Assembly (NCBI GenBank): GCA_017522515.1 | Contig: JAFWZH010000035.1 | Coordinates: forward strand, 1 to 64,000 | Source: Clostridia bacterium | Lineage (GTDB): Bacteria; Bacillota_A; Clostridia; UBA1212; UBA1255 | DNA: 64,000 nucleotides | Direction of reading: 5' to 3' | Part shown: positions 53,574-62,234 of the stretch, piece by piece | Layout of the letters: each line of letters begins with the position of its first letter | Numbering within the stretch: position 1 is the first letter of the stretch | Notes under the pieces: model-generated | Told to the model about the DNA's origin: nothing | What the model saw: the letters and a program-made list of their open reading frames with translations, nothing else | Database searches by the model: none | Program-made: the position numbers and the translations under genes

Positions 53574-54736
53574 TTACCGATTACCTCCTTTAATATTGCA
53601 ATTGCCGTCTTTAAATCCTCTGTTTTTATATTAAGAGGTGGCAAAAGCCTTACCTTTGTCTTAGCGCTCAGTACAAGAACTCCGCGTTCCATTGCTTCTT
53701 TAATAATGTCAGGTGCTGGTCTCTCTGTTTCTATTCCCAGCATTAGTCCCATACCGCTTACTGATTTAACGCCCTTTGCTCCTTCAAGCTCAGATTTTAT
53801 ATATGCGCTTTTTTCTGCTACTTCTGACATTAACTTATCATCGATTCTCGACATAATGCTGTATGCTCCGGCACTGCAAACGGGATTGCCTCCGAATGTA
53901 GAACCGTGTGTTCCCGGTGTGAAAACATCTTTCATCTTCTCGCCCAACATACATAATCCTATTGGAAGTCCGCCACCGATGCCTTTTGCTGTTGTTACAA
54001 CATCGGGCATAATGTCATAATTCATATATCCGTAAAGCTTTCCTGTTCTGCCGTTACCTGTCTGTACTTCGTCTACAATTATTACCAAGTCTTTTTCCTT
54101 GGCAATTTTGTCAATTTCTGCCACAAACTCTTTTGAGAGCACGTGTATTCCGCCCTCGCCTTGTACTACTTCGAACATTATAGCACAGCAATTATTTTCG
54201 TTTGCAAGGCGATTTAATTCTTCTATGTTATCTGCCTCACAATATACAAAACCCTCCGTGAACGGGCCGAATTTAGTATGGAATGTGTCTTGTCCTGTGG
54301 CAGCGAGTGTTGTTATCGTTCTACCATGGAAGCTATTTTTTAAAGTAATAATGGTGCTTCTGCCTTCACCGTATTTCGTATACGAATAAAGTCTTGCTGC
54401 TTTTATTGCGCACTCGTTGGCTTCTGCTCCTGAGTTACCGTAAAAAACTTTTTTCATTCCTGTTCTTGTGCATAAAAGTTCCGCTAACTTTGCGCAGGGC
54501 TCTGTATAATACAAATTTGATGTATGTTGCAACTTACCAAGCTGCTCTGTCACAGCTTTTTGCCATTCGTCGTCTGCTATTCCGAAAATATTAACAGCAA
54601 TTCCGCTACCTAAATCTATGTATTCCTTACCGTTTACGTCTTTTATCTTGGCTCCTTTGCCGCTTACAAGCGCAACAGGAAATCTGCCGTAAGTATGTGC
54701 AATATATTCATTATCTATACTAAAAATATCACTCAT
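53570..54736 (-). CDS. argD: Acetylornithine aminotransferase
   Basis: A PLP transaminase of 388 aa in ornithine synthesis. It has GKEYIDLGSGIAVN near the start, FYGNSGAEANECAIKAAR (about 98-115), VDEVQTGNGRTGKL and the PLP lysine in VTTAKGIGGGLPIG (about 237-250). It lies between argB and argF. Confidence 0.95.
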   Translation of the reverse strand: MSDIFSIDNEYIAHTYGRFPVALVSGKGAKIKDVNGKEYIDLGSGIAVNIFGIADDEWQKAVTEQLGKLQHTSNLYYTEPCAKLAELLCTRTGMKKVFYGNSGAEANECAIKAARLYSYTKYGEGRSTIITLKNSFHGRTITTLAATGQDTFHTKFGPFTEGFVYCEADNIEELNRLANENNCCAIMFEVVQGEGGIHVLSKEFVAEIDKIAKEKDLVIIVDEVQTGNGRTGKLYGYMNYDIMPDVVTTAKGIGGGLPIGLCMLGEKMKDVFTPGTHGSTFGGNPVCSAGAYSIMSRIDDKLMSEVAEKSAYIKSELEGAKGVKSVSGMGLMLGIETERPAPDIIKEAMERGVLVLSAKTKVRLLPPLNIKTEDLKTAIAILKEVIGK

Positions 54737-54752
54737 TGTTAACCTTCCTTAA

Positions 54753-55610
54753 TTAACCCTCTGTAAACATTGTGCCGATACCTTCGTCTGTTAATGTTTC
54801 TATCAATATAGAGTGGGGTATTCTGCCATCAATTATAAATACTTTATTAACGCCTTGTCTTATGGCTTCTATGCAGCATTCAACCTTAGGTATCATTCCT
54901 CCGGAAATCACACCGTCTCTTACGAGTGTGGGTGCTTCGCTTGCTACAATTTGTGAAATCAATGAGCTTGGATCGTCCTTATCTCTTAAAATGCCGCTTA
55001 TATCTGTCATGGAAATAAGGCTTTCTGCTTTTAATTTGCCTGCAATGCCTGCGGCTGCTGTGTCTGCATTTATATTGTAAACATTGCCCTCCTTATCACA
55101 GCCTACTGTTGATATTACAGGAATGTAGCCCTTTTCCAATACGTCATTTATAATATCCACATTTATATCTGTTATCTCGCCTACAAAACCAAGCTCCGGA
55201 TTCTTTTGAGTTGCTTCTATCATATGACCGTCAGCACCGCTTAAGCCGATGGCTTTGCCGCCTGTATTCTGTAGCAGATTTACGAGACTTTTGTTTACCT
55301 TACCTGCCAAAACCATTTGAACTATATCTGCCGTTTCTGCATCGGTTACTCTTAAACCGTTAACGAATTCTGATTTTTTGCCTATTTTGTTAAGCATCTC
55401 GCTAATCTCAGGGCCGCCGCCATGTACAAGAACAACCTTTACGCCAATAAGCGATAACAAAACTATATCGCCCATCACTGCTTTCTTTAAATCCTCGTTT
55501 ATCATGGCATTGCCGCCGTATTTAACTACTATTATTTTGTCATAATACTTTTGAATATACGGTAGCGCACGTATTAACACTTCTGCGCGCTGTGCATTTG
55601 ATATGTCCAT
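54753..55610 (-). CDS. argB: Acetylglutamate kinase
   Basis: Phosphorylates N-acetylglutamate and is often the arginine-inhibited step. The 285-aa protein has IVVKYGGNAM (about 27-36), VLVHGGGPEISEML (61-74) and NINADTAAAGIA. An N-terminal helix of about 20 residues precedes the kinase core, as in arginine-sensitive hexameric forms, so feedback inhibition is likely but not shown. Confidence 0.96.
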   Translation of the reverse strand: MDISNAQRAEVLIRALPYIQKYYDKIIVVKYGGNAMINEDLKKAVMGDIVLLSLIGVKVVLVHGGGPEISEMLNKIGKKSEFVNGLRVTDAETADIVQMVLAGKVNKSLVNLLQNTGGKAIGLSGADGHMIEATQKNPELGFVGEITDINVDIINDVLEKGYIPVISTVGCDKEGNVYNINADTAAAGIAGKLKAESLISMTDISGILRDKDDPSSLISQIVASEAPTLVRDGVISGGMIPKVECCIEAIRQGVNKVFIIDGRIPHSILIETLTDEGIGTMFTEG

Positions 55611-55630
55611 ATATGCTCCTCTTTCTTTTA

Positions 55631-56851
55631 TTAAGTCCTGTAATCTCCGTTTATTTTAACATAGTCATACGTTAAATCGCATCCCCATGCTGTAGCGCAT
55701 GATGCTCCGTCATTTAAGTTTATCAATATGTCTATCTCATTTTCAAGTAATATTTCTTTTGCTTTTTCTTCTGAGAACGGAATACCTGCGCCGTTTTTGC
55801 ATACCGGAAGCTCGCCTTTTGCAGATTTGAATGCTACGTCGATTTTATTTATATCCACATCTGCTCCGCTGTAACCTATTGCACACAAAACTCTGCCCCA
55901 GTTAGCGTCTGCTCCGAACATTGCGGCTTTTAGCAATGATGAACATATTACGGATTTGGCTACTGTTTGCGCTGTTTTAACATCTTTTCCGCCTGTTACA
56001 ATGCACTCTAAAAGTTTTGTTGCTCCCTCTCCGTCTGCCGCAAGCATCTTGCACAGCTTTGATGTTATCATATACAGCGCTTTACAGAACACATCATATT
56101 CTTCACCTTCGCTGTTAATCAACTTATTGCCTGCCATACCATTGGAAATTATTGCAACTGTATCATTTGTAGATGTATCGCCATCTACGCTTATCATGTT
56201 AAATGTCTTATTAACGTCTGCTTTTAATGCTTTTTGCAACATTTCCGACGAAACAGCTACATCACTCGTTATAAATATTAGCATTGTTGCTAAATTTGGG
56301 TGTATCATACCTGAGCCTTTTGCTATACCGCCCATTCTGCAGACTTTACCGCCCAGCTCAAACTCCACAGCTACTTCTTTTATTGTAGTATCTGTAGTCA
56401 TTATTGCTTCTGCTGCGTTTCTGCTGCCTGCTACGGAATGCTCCAAATCCCAATACAACTGTCCTATTGATTTTTCTATTGGTGTCACGTCAAGCGGCAT
56501 TCCTATAACGCCTGTTGATGCTACTATAACATTTGATGGCAATACAGCGCATTGTCTTGCTGCTATCTTGCACATTTGCATTGCTTTTTCTACACCGTCA
56601 GCATTGCATGTATTGGCGTTACCGCTATTTACTATTATTGCTTGCGCTTTACCGTCGGCAAGGTTTTCCATATCTACCAATATGGGCGCTCCTTTTACAA
56701 GATTTGTTGTATATACTGCTGCTGCAGTACCTACTTTTTCACTTAGAATCAATGCTACATCGCGTTTTGTCTTGTTTTTGCGTATGCCGCAGTGCAATCC
56801 GCTTGCTTTAAATCCTTGTGCTGCACAAACGCCTCCGTCTATATATTTCAT
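55631..56851 (-). CDS. argJ: Ornithine acetyltransferase (bifunctional ArgJ type)
   Basis: Recycles the acetyl group from acetylornithine to glutamate, and in bifunctional forms also uses acetyl-CoA. The 406-aa precursor has the self-cleavage and catalytic site KGSGMIHPNLATMLIF, where the Thr of ATML becomes the N-terminal nucleophile. No argA or argE is visible, which fits a cyclic pathway. It overlaps argC by 4 bp. Confidence 0.95.
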   Translation of the reverse strand: MKYIDGGVCAAQGFKASGLHCGIRKNKTKRDVALILSEKVGTAAAVYTTNLVKGAPILVDMENLADGKAQAIIVNSGNANTCNADGVEKAMQMCKIAARQCAVLPSNVIVASTGVIGMPLDVTPIEKSIGQLYWDLEHSVAGSRNAAEAIMTTDTTIKEVAVEFELGGKVCRMGGIAKGSGMIHPNLATMLIFITSDVAVSSEMLQKALKADVNKTFNMISVDGDTSTNDTVAIISNGMAGNKLINSEGEEYDVFCKALYMITSKLCKMLAADGEGATKLLECIVTGGKDVKTAQTVAKSVICSSLLKAAMFGADANWGRVLCAIGYSGADVDINKIDVAFKSAKGELPVCKNGAGIPFSEEKAKEILLENEIDILINLNDGASCATAWGCDLTYDYVKINGDYRT

Positions 56852-57783
56852 AATTCAAGTCCTTTCTTCTCGTCTGCTCCCATTTTAATATTAAGGCACT
56901 GCAATGCTGCTCCCGATGCGCCTTTTCCTAAATTATCGTATTGTGCAATGAGCAGTATCCTATCTTCGTTGCCTAAAACACTTACTTTCATGCTGTCTTT
57001 ATGTGACATGCCTGCTCCTGAGATAAATGCGCCTGCATTATTGTCTGTTATGTCCTCGCTGTAAGATACGATTTCGCTTGTATACAGATTTTTATATACT
57101 GTTTTTATATCTTCGACTGTCTTGCCTTCTTTAAGCTGCTCTTTAAAAAGTGGCACTGTCATTACCATGCCGCTGTAAAAGTCTGAAACAATCGGACTGA
57201 ATACGGGTGCTATGCCGGTTAGTGCTTTCATCTCTTTTAAATGCTTATGATTTTGTGTAAGACCGTATTGTCTCGGTGCATCCAAAAGCTCACTTCTTTC
57301 TTCTCCTTCGTATTCAGCTATCATTTTTTTACCGCCGCCGCTGTAGCCTGTAATACTGTGGCAAGTGAGCAATGCACTTTCGTCCAGTATTCCGTTTTTC
57401 ACAAGGGGGTACACAAGTGCTACGTAACCGCTTGCATGACAGCCGGGCACTGCAATTCTTTTACTTTGTTTTATTGCTTCTCGGTGTTCTTTGTCTATTT
57501 CCGGAAATCCGTACGCCCAACCGGGGGTAGTTCTGTGAGCTGTTGATGTGTCAATAATTACCGTATTTGGATTATCGCACATTTCTTCTGCTTCTATTGC
57601 TGCTGCATCCGGTAAACAGAGGAATGAAATATCACTGGAGTTTATTGCTTCTTTTCTCTTTGCCGGATTTTTCCTGTCTTCTTCTTTTAATATTATAAGC
57701 TCTATATCATCGCGGCTTGCAAGCCTGTCATAAATGCGAAGTCCTGTTGTGCCTTCTCTGCCATCTATAAATATCTTAGTCAT
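56848..57783 (-). CDS. argC: N-acetyl-gamma-glutamyl-phosphate reductase, type 2
   Basis: Reduces acetylglutamyl phosphate to the semialdehyde. The 311-aa protein starts TKIFIDGREGTTGLRIYDRL, the shorter type 2 ArgC start rather than the usual type 1 form. The catalytic Cys is in AVPGCHASGYVALVYPL (about 111-127). It overlaps argH by 8 bp. Confidence 0.93.
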   Translation of the reverse strand: MTKIFIDGREGTTGLRIYDRLASRDDIELIILKEEDRKNPAKRKEAINSSDISFLCLPDAAAIEAEEMCDNPNTVIIDTSTAHRTTPGWAYGFPEIDKEHREAIKQSKRIAVPGCHASGYVALVYPLVKNGILDESALLTCHSITGYSGGGKKMIAEYEGEERSELLDAPRQYGLTQNHKHLKEMKALTGIAPVFSPIVSDFYSGMVMTVPLFKEQLKEGKTVEDIKTVYKNLYTSEIVSYSEDITDNNAGAFISGAGMSHKDSMKVSVLGNEDRILLIAQYDNLGKGASGAALQCLNIKMGADEKKGLEL

Positions 57784-59155
57784 TTTTTAAGCTCTCCAAT
57801 GCAAATTTTATCTGTTTTTCTACTGATTCTACGGATGTGCCGCCTTCGGAAATTCTCTTGCTGACACATGTTTCAAGACTTATCTCGTTATATAGGTCGT
57901 CCTCGAATAACTCACTGTACTTCTTGTATTCGTCTATGGTCATCGTATCTAACACTTTGTTGTTTTCTATGCAATATGCAACTATTTGTCCTACTGTTTT
58001 ATATGCGGACCTAAAGGGCAAGCCTTTTTTTACCATATAATCTGCAAGGTCTGTTGCATTTATGAAGCCTTTTTGGGCTGCCTTGTACATATTGTCTTTT
58101 AATGTTGTAAAGGTGCGTACCATGGGAGCGAATACTTCCAAGCATTTTTGTACTGTCTCCACGCTGTCAAAAATTGCTTCTTTGTCTTCTTGCATATCTT
58201 TGTTATATGCAAGTGGCAAGCCTTTGAGCATAGTAAGAAGTGTTATCAAATCGCCGTACACTCTGCCTGTTTTTCCTCTGACAAGCTCTGCCATGTCGGA
58301 ATTTTTCTTTTGCGGCATGATGCTGGAACCTGTTGTGAATGAGTCATCCAACTCTATAAACTTGAATTCCCATGATGACCAGAGAATAATTTCTTCTGAA
58401 AATCTTGACAAGTGCATCATTATAAGCGAAAAGGCACTTGCAAGCTCTACGCAAAAGTCTCTGTCGGAAACTCCGTCTATGCTGTTTGCCGTGATACCGT
58501 CAAATCCTAATATTTGTGCAGTGAAGTTTCTGTCTGTGTTATATGTGGTACCTGCTAATGCACAACTGCCAAGCGGCGATAAATTCATTCTTTTGAGTGC
58601 ATCTTTTAATCTGCTGATGTCTCTTAAAAGCATCATTGCGTATGCCATGAGATGGTGTCCGAAAGTAATCGGCTGTGCTCTTTGAAGATGTGTATATCCC
58701 GGCAATATGGCATCTTTGTTTTTTTGTGCCTGTTCAATTATTGCCTCGACTGTATCTTTGAGCAATTCTATTACTTTATTTGTTTCATCTCTTAAATACA
58801 TGCGTATGTCAAGTGCCACTTGGTCATTGCGGCTTCTTGCAGTATGAAGTCTCTTACCTACATCGCCGATTCTCTTTGTAAGCTCAGCTTCTACGAACAT
58901 ATGTATGTCTTCGCATGTCATGTCTATTTTCAATGCGCCTTTTTCAATATCCTCAAGAATGCCCTGAAGGGCGCCAATAATTGTATTGGCGTCCTCCAAA
59001 GATATTATTTCTTTTGCTCCTAACATTGCTGCGTGTGCCATCGAACCTTTTATGTCCTGACGGAACATCTTTGAGTCAAATGATATTGAGGAATTAAAAT
59101 CGTCTGCCGTCTGGTCAAGTGCTTTTGAGAAGCGGCCTTCCCACATTTTTCCCAT
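57776..59155 (-). CDS. argH: Argininosuccinate lyase
   Basis: Splits argininosuccinate into arginine and fumarate. The 459-aa protein starts KMWEGRFSK, has TARSRNDQVALDIRMYL, PGYTHLQRAQPITFGHH and the superfamily signature GSSIMPQKKNSD (about 282-293). It follows argG by 42 bp. Confidence 0.97.
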   Translation of the reverse strand: MGKMWEGRFSKALDQTADDFNSSISFDSKMFRQDIKGSMAHAAMLGAKEIISLEDANTIIGALQGILEDIEKGALKIDMTCEDIHMFVEAELTKRIGDVGKRLHTARSRNDQVALDIRMYLRDETNKVIELLKDTVEAIIEQAQKNKDAILPGYTHLQRAQPITFGHHLMAYAMMLLRDISRLKDALKRMNLSPLGSCALAGTTYNTDRNFTAQILGFDGITANSIDGVSDRDFCVELASAFSLIMMHLSRFSEEIILWSSWEFKFIELDDSFTTGSSIMPQKKNSDMAELVRGKTGRVYGDLITLLTMLKGLPLAYNKDMQEDKEAIFDSVETVQKCLEVFAPMVRTFTTLKDNMYKAAQKGFINATDLADYMVKKGLPFRSAYKTVGQIVAYCIENNKVLDTMTIDEYKKYSELFEDDLYNEISLETCVSKRISEGGTSVESVEKQIKFALESLKND

Positions 59156-59197
59156 TTATGAAACTCCTTTATTTTTTGCTTTTATTATTTGCTTTTA

Positions 59198-60430
59198 TTA
59201 TTTGCCCTGTCTTTTCTGATCCATCATTGCTTTTACTTTGATTGGGAGACCAAAGAGGTTGATGAAGCCTTGTGCATCAAATTGATCATATACATGGTCT
59301 TCGTCAAATGTTGCAATTTCTTCACTGTAGAGTGTATATGGTGATGTAACGCCTGCATTTATCATATTACCTTTATAAAGCTTAAGTGTTACGCTACCTG
59401 TTACAGTTTCTTGTGTTTTATCTACAAATGCGGAGAGTGCTTCGCGAAGTGGTGTGAACCATTGTCCGAAATATACGAGCTCTGCAAATCTTGCTGCTAT
59501 AAGCTCTTTATAGTGCATTGTATCTCTGTCTAAGCAGATTGTTTCCAATACTTGATGTGCTCTGTAGAGGATTGTTCCGCCCGGTGTTTCGTATACGCCG
59601 CGTGATTTCATACCTACAAGTCTGTTTTCTACCAAATCTGCAAGTCCTACGCCGTTTTCGCCGCCCAATTTGTTGAGTGTTTCAACAATTTCTACTGCAC
59701 CCATTTTCTTGCCGTCAATTGCAACGGGAACGCCTTTTTCGAAGTCAATCTTTACGTAAGTCGGTTTGTCAGGTGCTTGCTCAGGTGATACGCCCAATTC
59801 AAGGAATCCTTCTTTGTTGTAAAGTGGCTCGTTAGCGGGATCTTCTAAGTCGAGACCTTCGTGTGAAAGGTGCCAGAGGTTCTTATCTTTAGAGTAGTTT
59901 GTTTCTCTGTTTATCTTAAGAGGAATGTTGTGTGCCTCTGCATATTCTATTTCTTCGTCTCTTGACTTAATATCCCATTCTCTCCAAGGTGCTATGATAT
60001 GCATCTCAGGTGCCAAAGCTTTAATTGTGAGTTCGAATCTTACTTGGTCATTTCCTTTACCTGTGCAACCGTGGCAAATAGCGTCTGCGCCTTCTGCTTT
60101 TGCTATTTCTACTATTCTCTTTGCTATTACAGGTCTTGCAAATGATGTACCGAGAAGATAGTCTCCTTCGTATTTAGCGCCTGCTTTTACTGTGGGGAAT
60201 ATATAATCTTCTACGAATTCTTTTCTCAAGTCTTCTATATATAATTTTGATGCACCTGTTTTAATTGCTTTTTCTTCAAGTCCATCAAGCTCTGTGCCTT
60301 GTCCTACATCGCCTGAAACTGCTACTACTTCACAGTTATTGTAGTTTTCTTTTAACCACGGAATGATAATTGATGTATCCAATCCGCCTGAATATGCGAG
60401 TACTACTTTCTTAATGTCTTTTTTATTCAT
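59198..60430 (-). CDS. argG: Argininosuccinate synthase
   Basis: Joins citrulline and aspartate with ATP. The 410-aa protein begins [20 protein letters not shown] with the PP-loop, and has [16 protein letters not shown] and [14 protein letters not shown]. The ATG at 60430 follows GGAGG; an upstream frame extension lacks one. It is the first gene of the arginine cluster, about 60 nt from the likely transcription start, which overlaps an ARG-box-like palindrome. Confidence 0.97.
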   Translation of the reverse strand: MNKKDIKKVVLAYSGGLDTSIIIPWLKENYNNCEVVAVSGDVGQGTELDGLEEKAIKTGASKLYIEDLRKEFVEDYIFPTVKAGAKYEGDYLLGTSFARPVIAKRIVEIAKAEGADAICHGCTGKGNDQVRFELTIKALAPEMHIIAPWREWDIKSRDEEIEYAEAHNIPLKINRETNYSKDKNLWHLSHEGLDLEDPANEPLYNKEGFLELGVSPEQAPDKPTYVKIDFEKGVPVAIDGKKMGAVEIVETLNKLGGENGVGLADLVENRLVGMKSRGVYETPGGTILYRAHQVLETICLDRDTMHYKELIAARFAELVYFGQWFTPLREALSAFVDKTQETVTGSVTLKLYKGNMINAGVTSPYTLYSEEIATFDEDHVYDQFDAQGFINLFGLPIKVKAMMDQKRQGK

Positions 60431-60492
60431 TTTAAATAACCTCCTTGGTTTGTGTTGCTTGAATTTTGCATTTTGCATTTTATTCACTTTGC

Positions 60493-60527
60493 TGTATATT
60501 TATACAACTTTATGCATATAATGTCAA
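60493..60527 (-). promoter_or_regulatory. argG promoter overlapping an ARG-box-like operator
   Basis: On the minus strand TTGACA (60527-60522) and TATAAA (60504-60499) are 17 nt apart. The -10 box lies inside TGTATAAATATACA (60506-60493), a perfect palindromic 6+2+6 that resembles half of a Firmicutes ArgR/AhrC operator. Repression by arginine is therefore likely. Confidence 0.75.
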
Positions 60528-60563
60528 GCTATTTTATTAATCTTTTTATGACTGATAACATAC

Positions 60564-60610
60564 TAAAAAAATCACCCGCGTATTCAAGTATAACTCTAGT
60601 ACGACGGGTG
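60564..60610 (-). terminator. Terminator of rpsU
   Basis: Leftward, CACCCG and CGGGTG form the base of a hairpin with a long loop, followed by seven U residues. It lies about 40 bp after the rpsU stop. Confidence 0.65.
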
Positions 60611-60626
60611 AAAATTTTCTGATATA

Positions 60627-60661
60627 AAAATCAATATTTGCGCCGAAAATCAATATTTGCG
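60627..60661. repeat. 16-bp direct repeat at the 3' end of rpsU
   Basis: AAAATCAATATTTGCG occurs at 60627-60642 and again at 60646-60661, 19 bp apart. The second copy includes the last rpsU codons and stop; the first is a duplicate beyond the stop. Confidence 0.8.
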
Positions 60662-60823
60662 TTTTCTCGCAGCCTCAGATTTTTTCTTTCTTCTTACACT
60701 GGGTTTCTCGTAATGCTCTCTCTTGCGAACCTCTGCGAGTGTACCGGCCTTTGCACAAGATCTCTTCCATCTTTTAAGCGCGCTGTCCAATGATTCGTTT
60801 TCTTTAATTCTTACTTCTGACAT
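60650..60823 (-). CDS. rpsU: 30S ribosomal protein S21
   Basis: A 57-aa basic protein, read as [20 protein letters not shown] followed by [19 protein letters not shown] and a Lys/Arg tail. This is the standard S21 sequence. GGAGGGAGGGG lies about 9 nt before the ATG. Directly upstream a small hairpin (AACTG-CTAC-AGTT) stands before the ribosome binding site. The 16-bp end of the gene is duplicated just after the stop codon. Confidence 0.96.
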   Translation of the reverse strand: MSEVRIKENESLDSALKRWKRSCAKAGTLAEVRKREHYEKPSVRRKKKSEAARKRKY

Positions 60824-60970
60824 CCAAATCCCCTCCCTCCAACTGTAGCAGTTGATGGAACACCAAATCTGTCTTTATGTTACTCTTAAAGCTAAAACAA
60901 TTAAATGTTTAAATATCTGTTTTGCTTTGTTTATGTTTGGTAATTCTTCACCGATTTCATCGGTCGTATG

Positions 60971-61000
60971 ATTATACAACTATTTAACCTATTATGTCAA
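60971..61000 (-). promoter_or_regulatory. Promoter of rpsU
   Basis: On the minus strand a perfect TTGACA (61000-60995) and perfect TATAAT (60976-60971) are 18 nt apart. The leader of about 140 nt contains a CACCGAT/ATCGGT hairpin at about 60950-60964. Confidence 0.8.
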
Positions 61001-61027
61001 TACAAAAACAAAATAAAATTAGCTAAA

Positions 61028-61072
61028 ATAAAAAAACAGCAACCCATTCCAATTAGGAACGTTTTGCTGTTT
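61028..61072 (-). terminator. Terminator of the 264-aa lipoprotein gene
   Basis: Leftward, CAGCAA and TTGCTG, with inner CGTTCC/GGAATG, form a stem followed by seven U residues. It lies about 20 bp after the stop codon. Confidence 0.8.
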
Positions 61073-61093
61073 TGCTTATCAATTGTTAAATGC

Positions 61094-61888
61094 TTATTCT
61101 GCTGTAGCAGGAACTACGTGTGCAGGATTCCAATTTTGAGCATCTTCTACTGTCTTGAAGAATCCAAAATAATCAACATATACAGTTGTTTCACCTTCAT
61201 CAATCTGGTCTTTTGTAATGCTCAAGCAGTCAAGTCTGATACCGCCAACAGGATTCAAATTTGTGAAGTATTCATCACCCTTTGTTGCGAAATCAAAGAT
61301 GTAATCTTTGTATTCGGAATCTTCTGCAGTAATATCAAATTTAAAGTTCTCTGATGCGCTTGCGCCGGCAGGATTCTTTGTGATGAAAGCCTCAAAAGTC
61401 TCAGCTAATGTTTCGTTCTTAAGTCTGATTTTAAATATAGGATAATCAGCAAGATTGAAAGATTCACCGTTCTCACCTGTTCCGGGAATCATAAAATAAG
61501 GATCGTCTAAAATAACATCAATTCCAAGTCCCTCGCCCTCTTCGTAATAATAAAGACAAGCCTCGCCTGCTGCTGTCTGACCTGATCCTGTAGCATCTGA
61601 AGAAATAAAGTTCTTAACTTTATCTGTATCCCACATGTATTTGTCTGCATAGTGGAATCTGAAAAGTACAGCATCAACCTCGGGATCCTCTAAAACAGGC
61701 TCGGGAGTCGGCTCAGGTGTCGGCTCAGGGGTCGGCTCAGGTGTCGGTTTCTCTGTAGGAGCAGTTGTAGCTGCCTCTGTAGCAGGTGCTTTTGTTGAGT
61801 CTGTTGTTTTTTCTGAATCGCCGCCGCAAGCAACAAATACAGAAAGGCTCAAGCAAATAACCATTATAAGTATTAGAAATTTTTTCAT
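61094..61888 (-). CDS. Secreted lipoprotein with Thr/Pro/Glu repeat linker
   Basis: The 264-aa protein has a lipoprotein signal with lipobox FVAC (Cys at 21), then a Thr/Ala-rich linker and a TPEP repeat (about residues 47-64) encoded by near-identical 12-bp units. The remaining 195 residues look like a beta-rich extracellular domain (VDAVLFRFHYADKYMW, YVDYFGFFKTVEDAQNW). No family is recognised, though the ending resembles carbohydrate-binding-type folds only loosely. It has its own promoter and terminator. Confidence 0.7.
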   Translation of the reverse strand: MKKFLILIMVICLSLSVFVACGGDSEKTTDSTKAPATEAATTAPTEKPTPEPTPEPTPEPTPEPVLEDPEVDAVLFRFHYADKYMWDTDKVKNFISSDATGSGQTAAGEACLYYYEEGEGLGIDVILDDPYFMIPGTGENGESFNLADYPIFKIRLKNETLAETFEAFITKNPAGASASENFKFDITAEDSEYKDYIFDFATKGDEYFTNLNPVGGIRLDCLSITKDQIDEGETTVYVDYFGFFKTVEDAQNWNPAHVVPATAE

Positions 61889-61934
61889 AATTTCGCATCC
61901 TTTCCTTTTTGGTTTTTATACAAATTGTGTTTTT

Positions 61935-61963
61935 AGTATATCATCACACCAAATAAATTGCAA
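61935..61963 (-). promoter_or_regulatory. Promoter of the 264-aa lipoprotein gene
   Basis: On the minus strand TTGCAA (61963-61958) and TATACT (61940-61935) are 17 nt apart, about 40 nt upstream of the start codon. Confidence 0.65.
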
Positions 61964-61992
61964 TTCATATTTGCAACTTTTACTACTTTGCC

Positions 61993-62045
61993 TTTTTTCG
62001 TCCAATTTCATGGCCTTTTGGGACGAAATTCTGCCGCACCGCCAT
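61993..62045. repeat. Palindromic direct repeat, copy A
   Basis: TTTTTTCGTCCAATTTCAT, then GGCCTTTTGGGACGAAATT and CTGCCGCACCGCCAT. An inner inverted repeat TTTCGTCC/GGACGAAA can form a hairpin. Copy B lies 83 bp away. Confidence 0.8.
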
Positions 62046-62075
62046 GTCTTTTTCCGTCGACCTACCGGCGATAGC

Positions 62076-62130
62076 TTTTTTCGTCCAATTTCATAGCTTT
62101 TTGGGACGAAATTCTGCCGCATGCCGCCAT
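62076..62130. repeat. Palindromic direct repeat, copy B
   Basis: Nearly the same about 50 bp as copy A, with AGCTTTTTGGGACG instead of GGCCTTTTGGGACG and CTGCCGCATGCCGCC at the end. The remainder of the 61889-62234 gap holds two promoters and no supported gene. Confidence 0.8.
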
Positions 62131-62171
62131 ATTCCGTCGCACGCCGCTGAGTTTTATACAATATATTCCAT

Positions 62172-62200
62172 TTGACATATCCTATATTATTTTTTATAAT
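62172..62200 (+). promoter_or_regulatory. Promoter of the GH73 glucosaminidase gene
   Basis: A perfect TTGACA (62172-62177) and a perfect TATAAT (62195-62200) are 17 nt apart. AAGGA then lies 10 nt before the ATG at 62235. Confidence 0.85.
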
Positions 62201-62234
62201 TTTTACATATCAATTTATTAAGGAATATTGCACC

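Noticed and set aside
55956..56888. A 310-aa frame on the + strand opposite argJ
   Set aside because: It is a long antisense shadow of argJ and the end of argC, with no start signal or recognisable protein features.
58062..58685. A 207-aa frame on the + strand opposite argH
   Set aside because: It is an antisense shadow of a certain argH gene.
61916..62161. An 81-aa reading frame on the minus strand
   Set aside because: It is made of the two palindromic repeats, read in different frames, and has no ribosome binding site.
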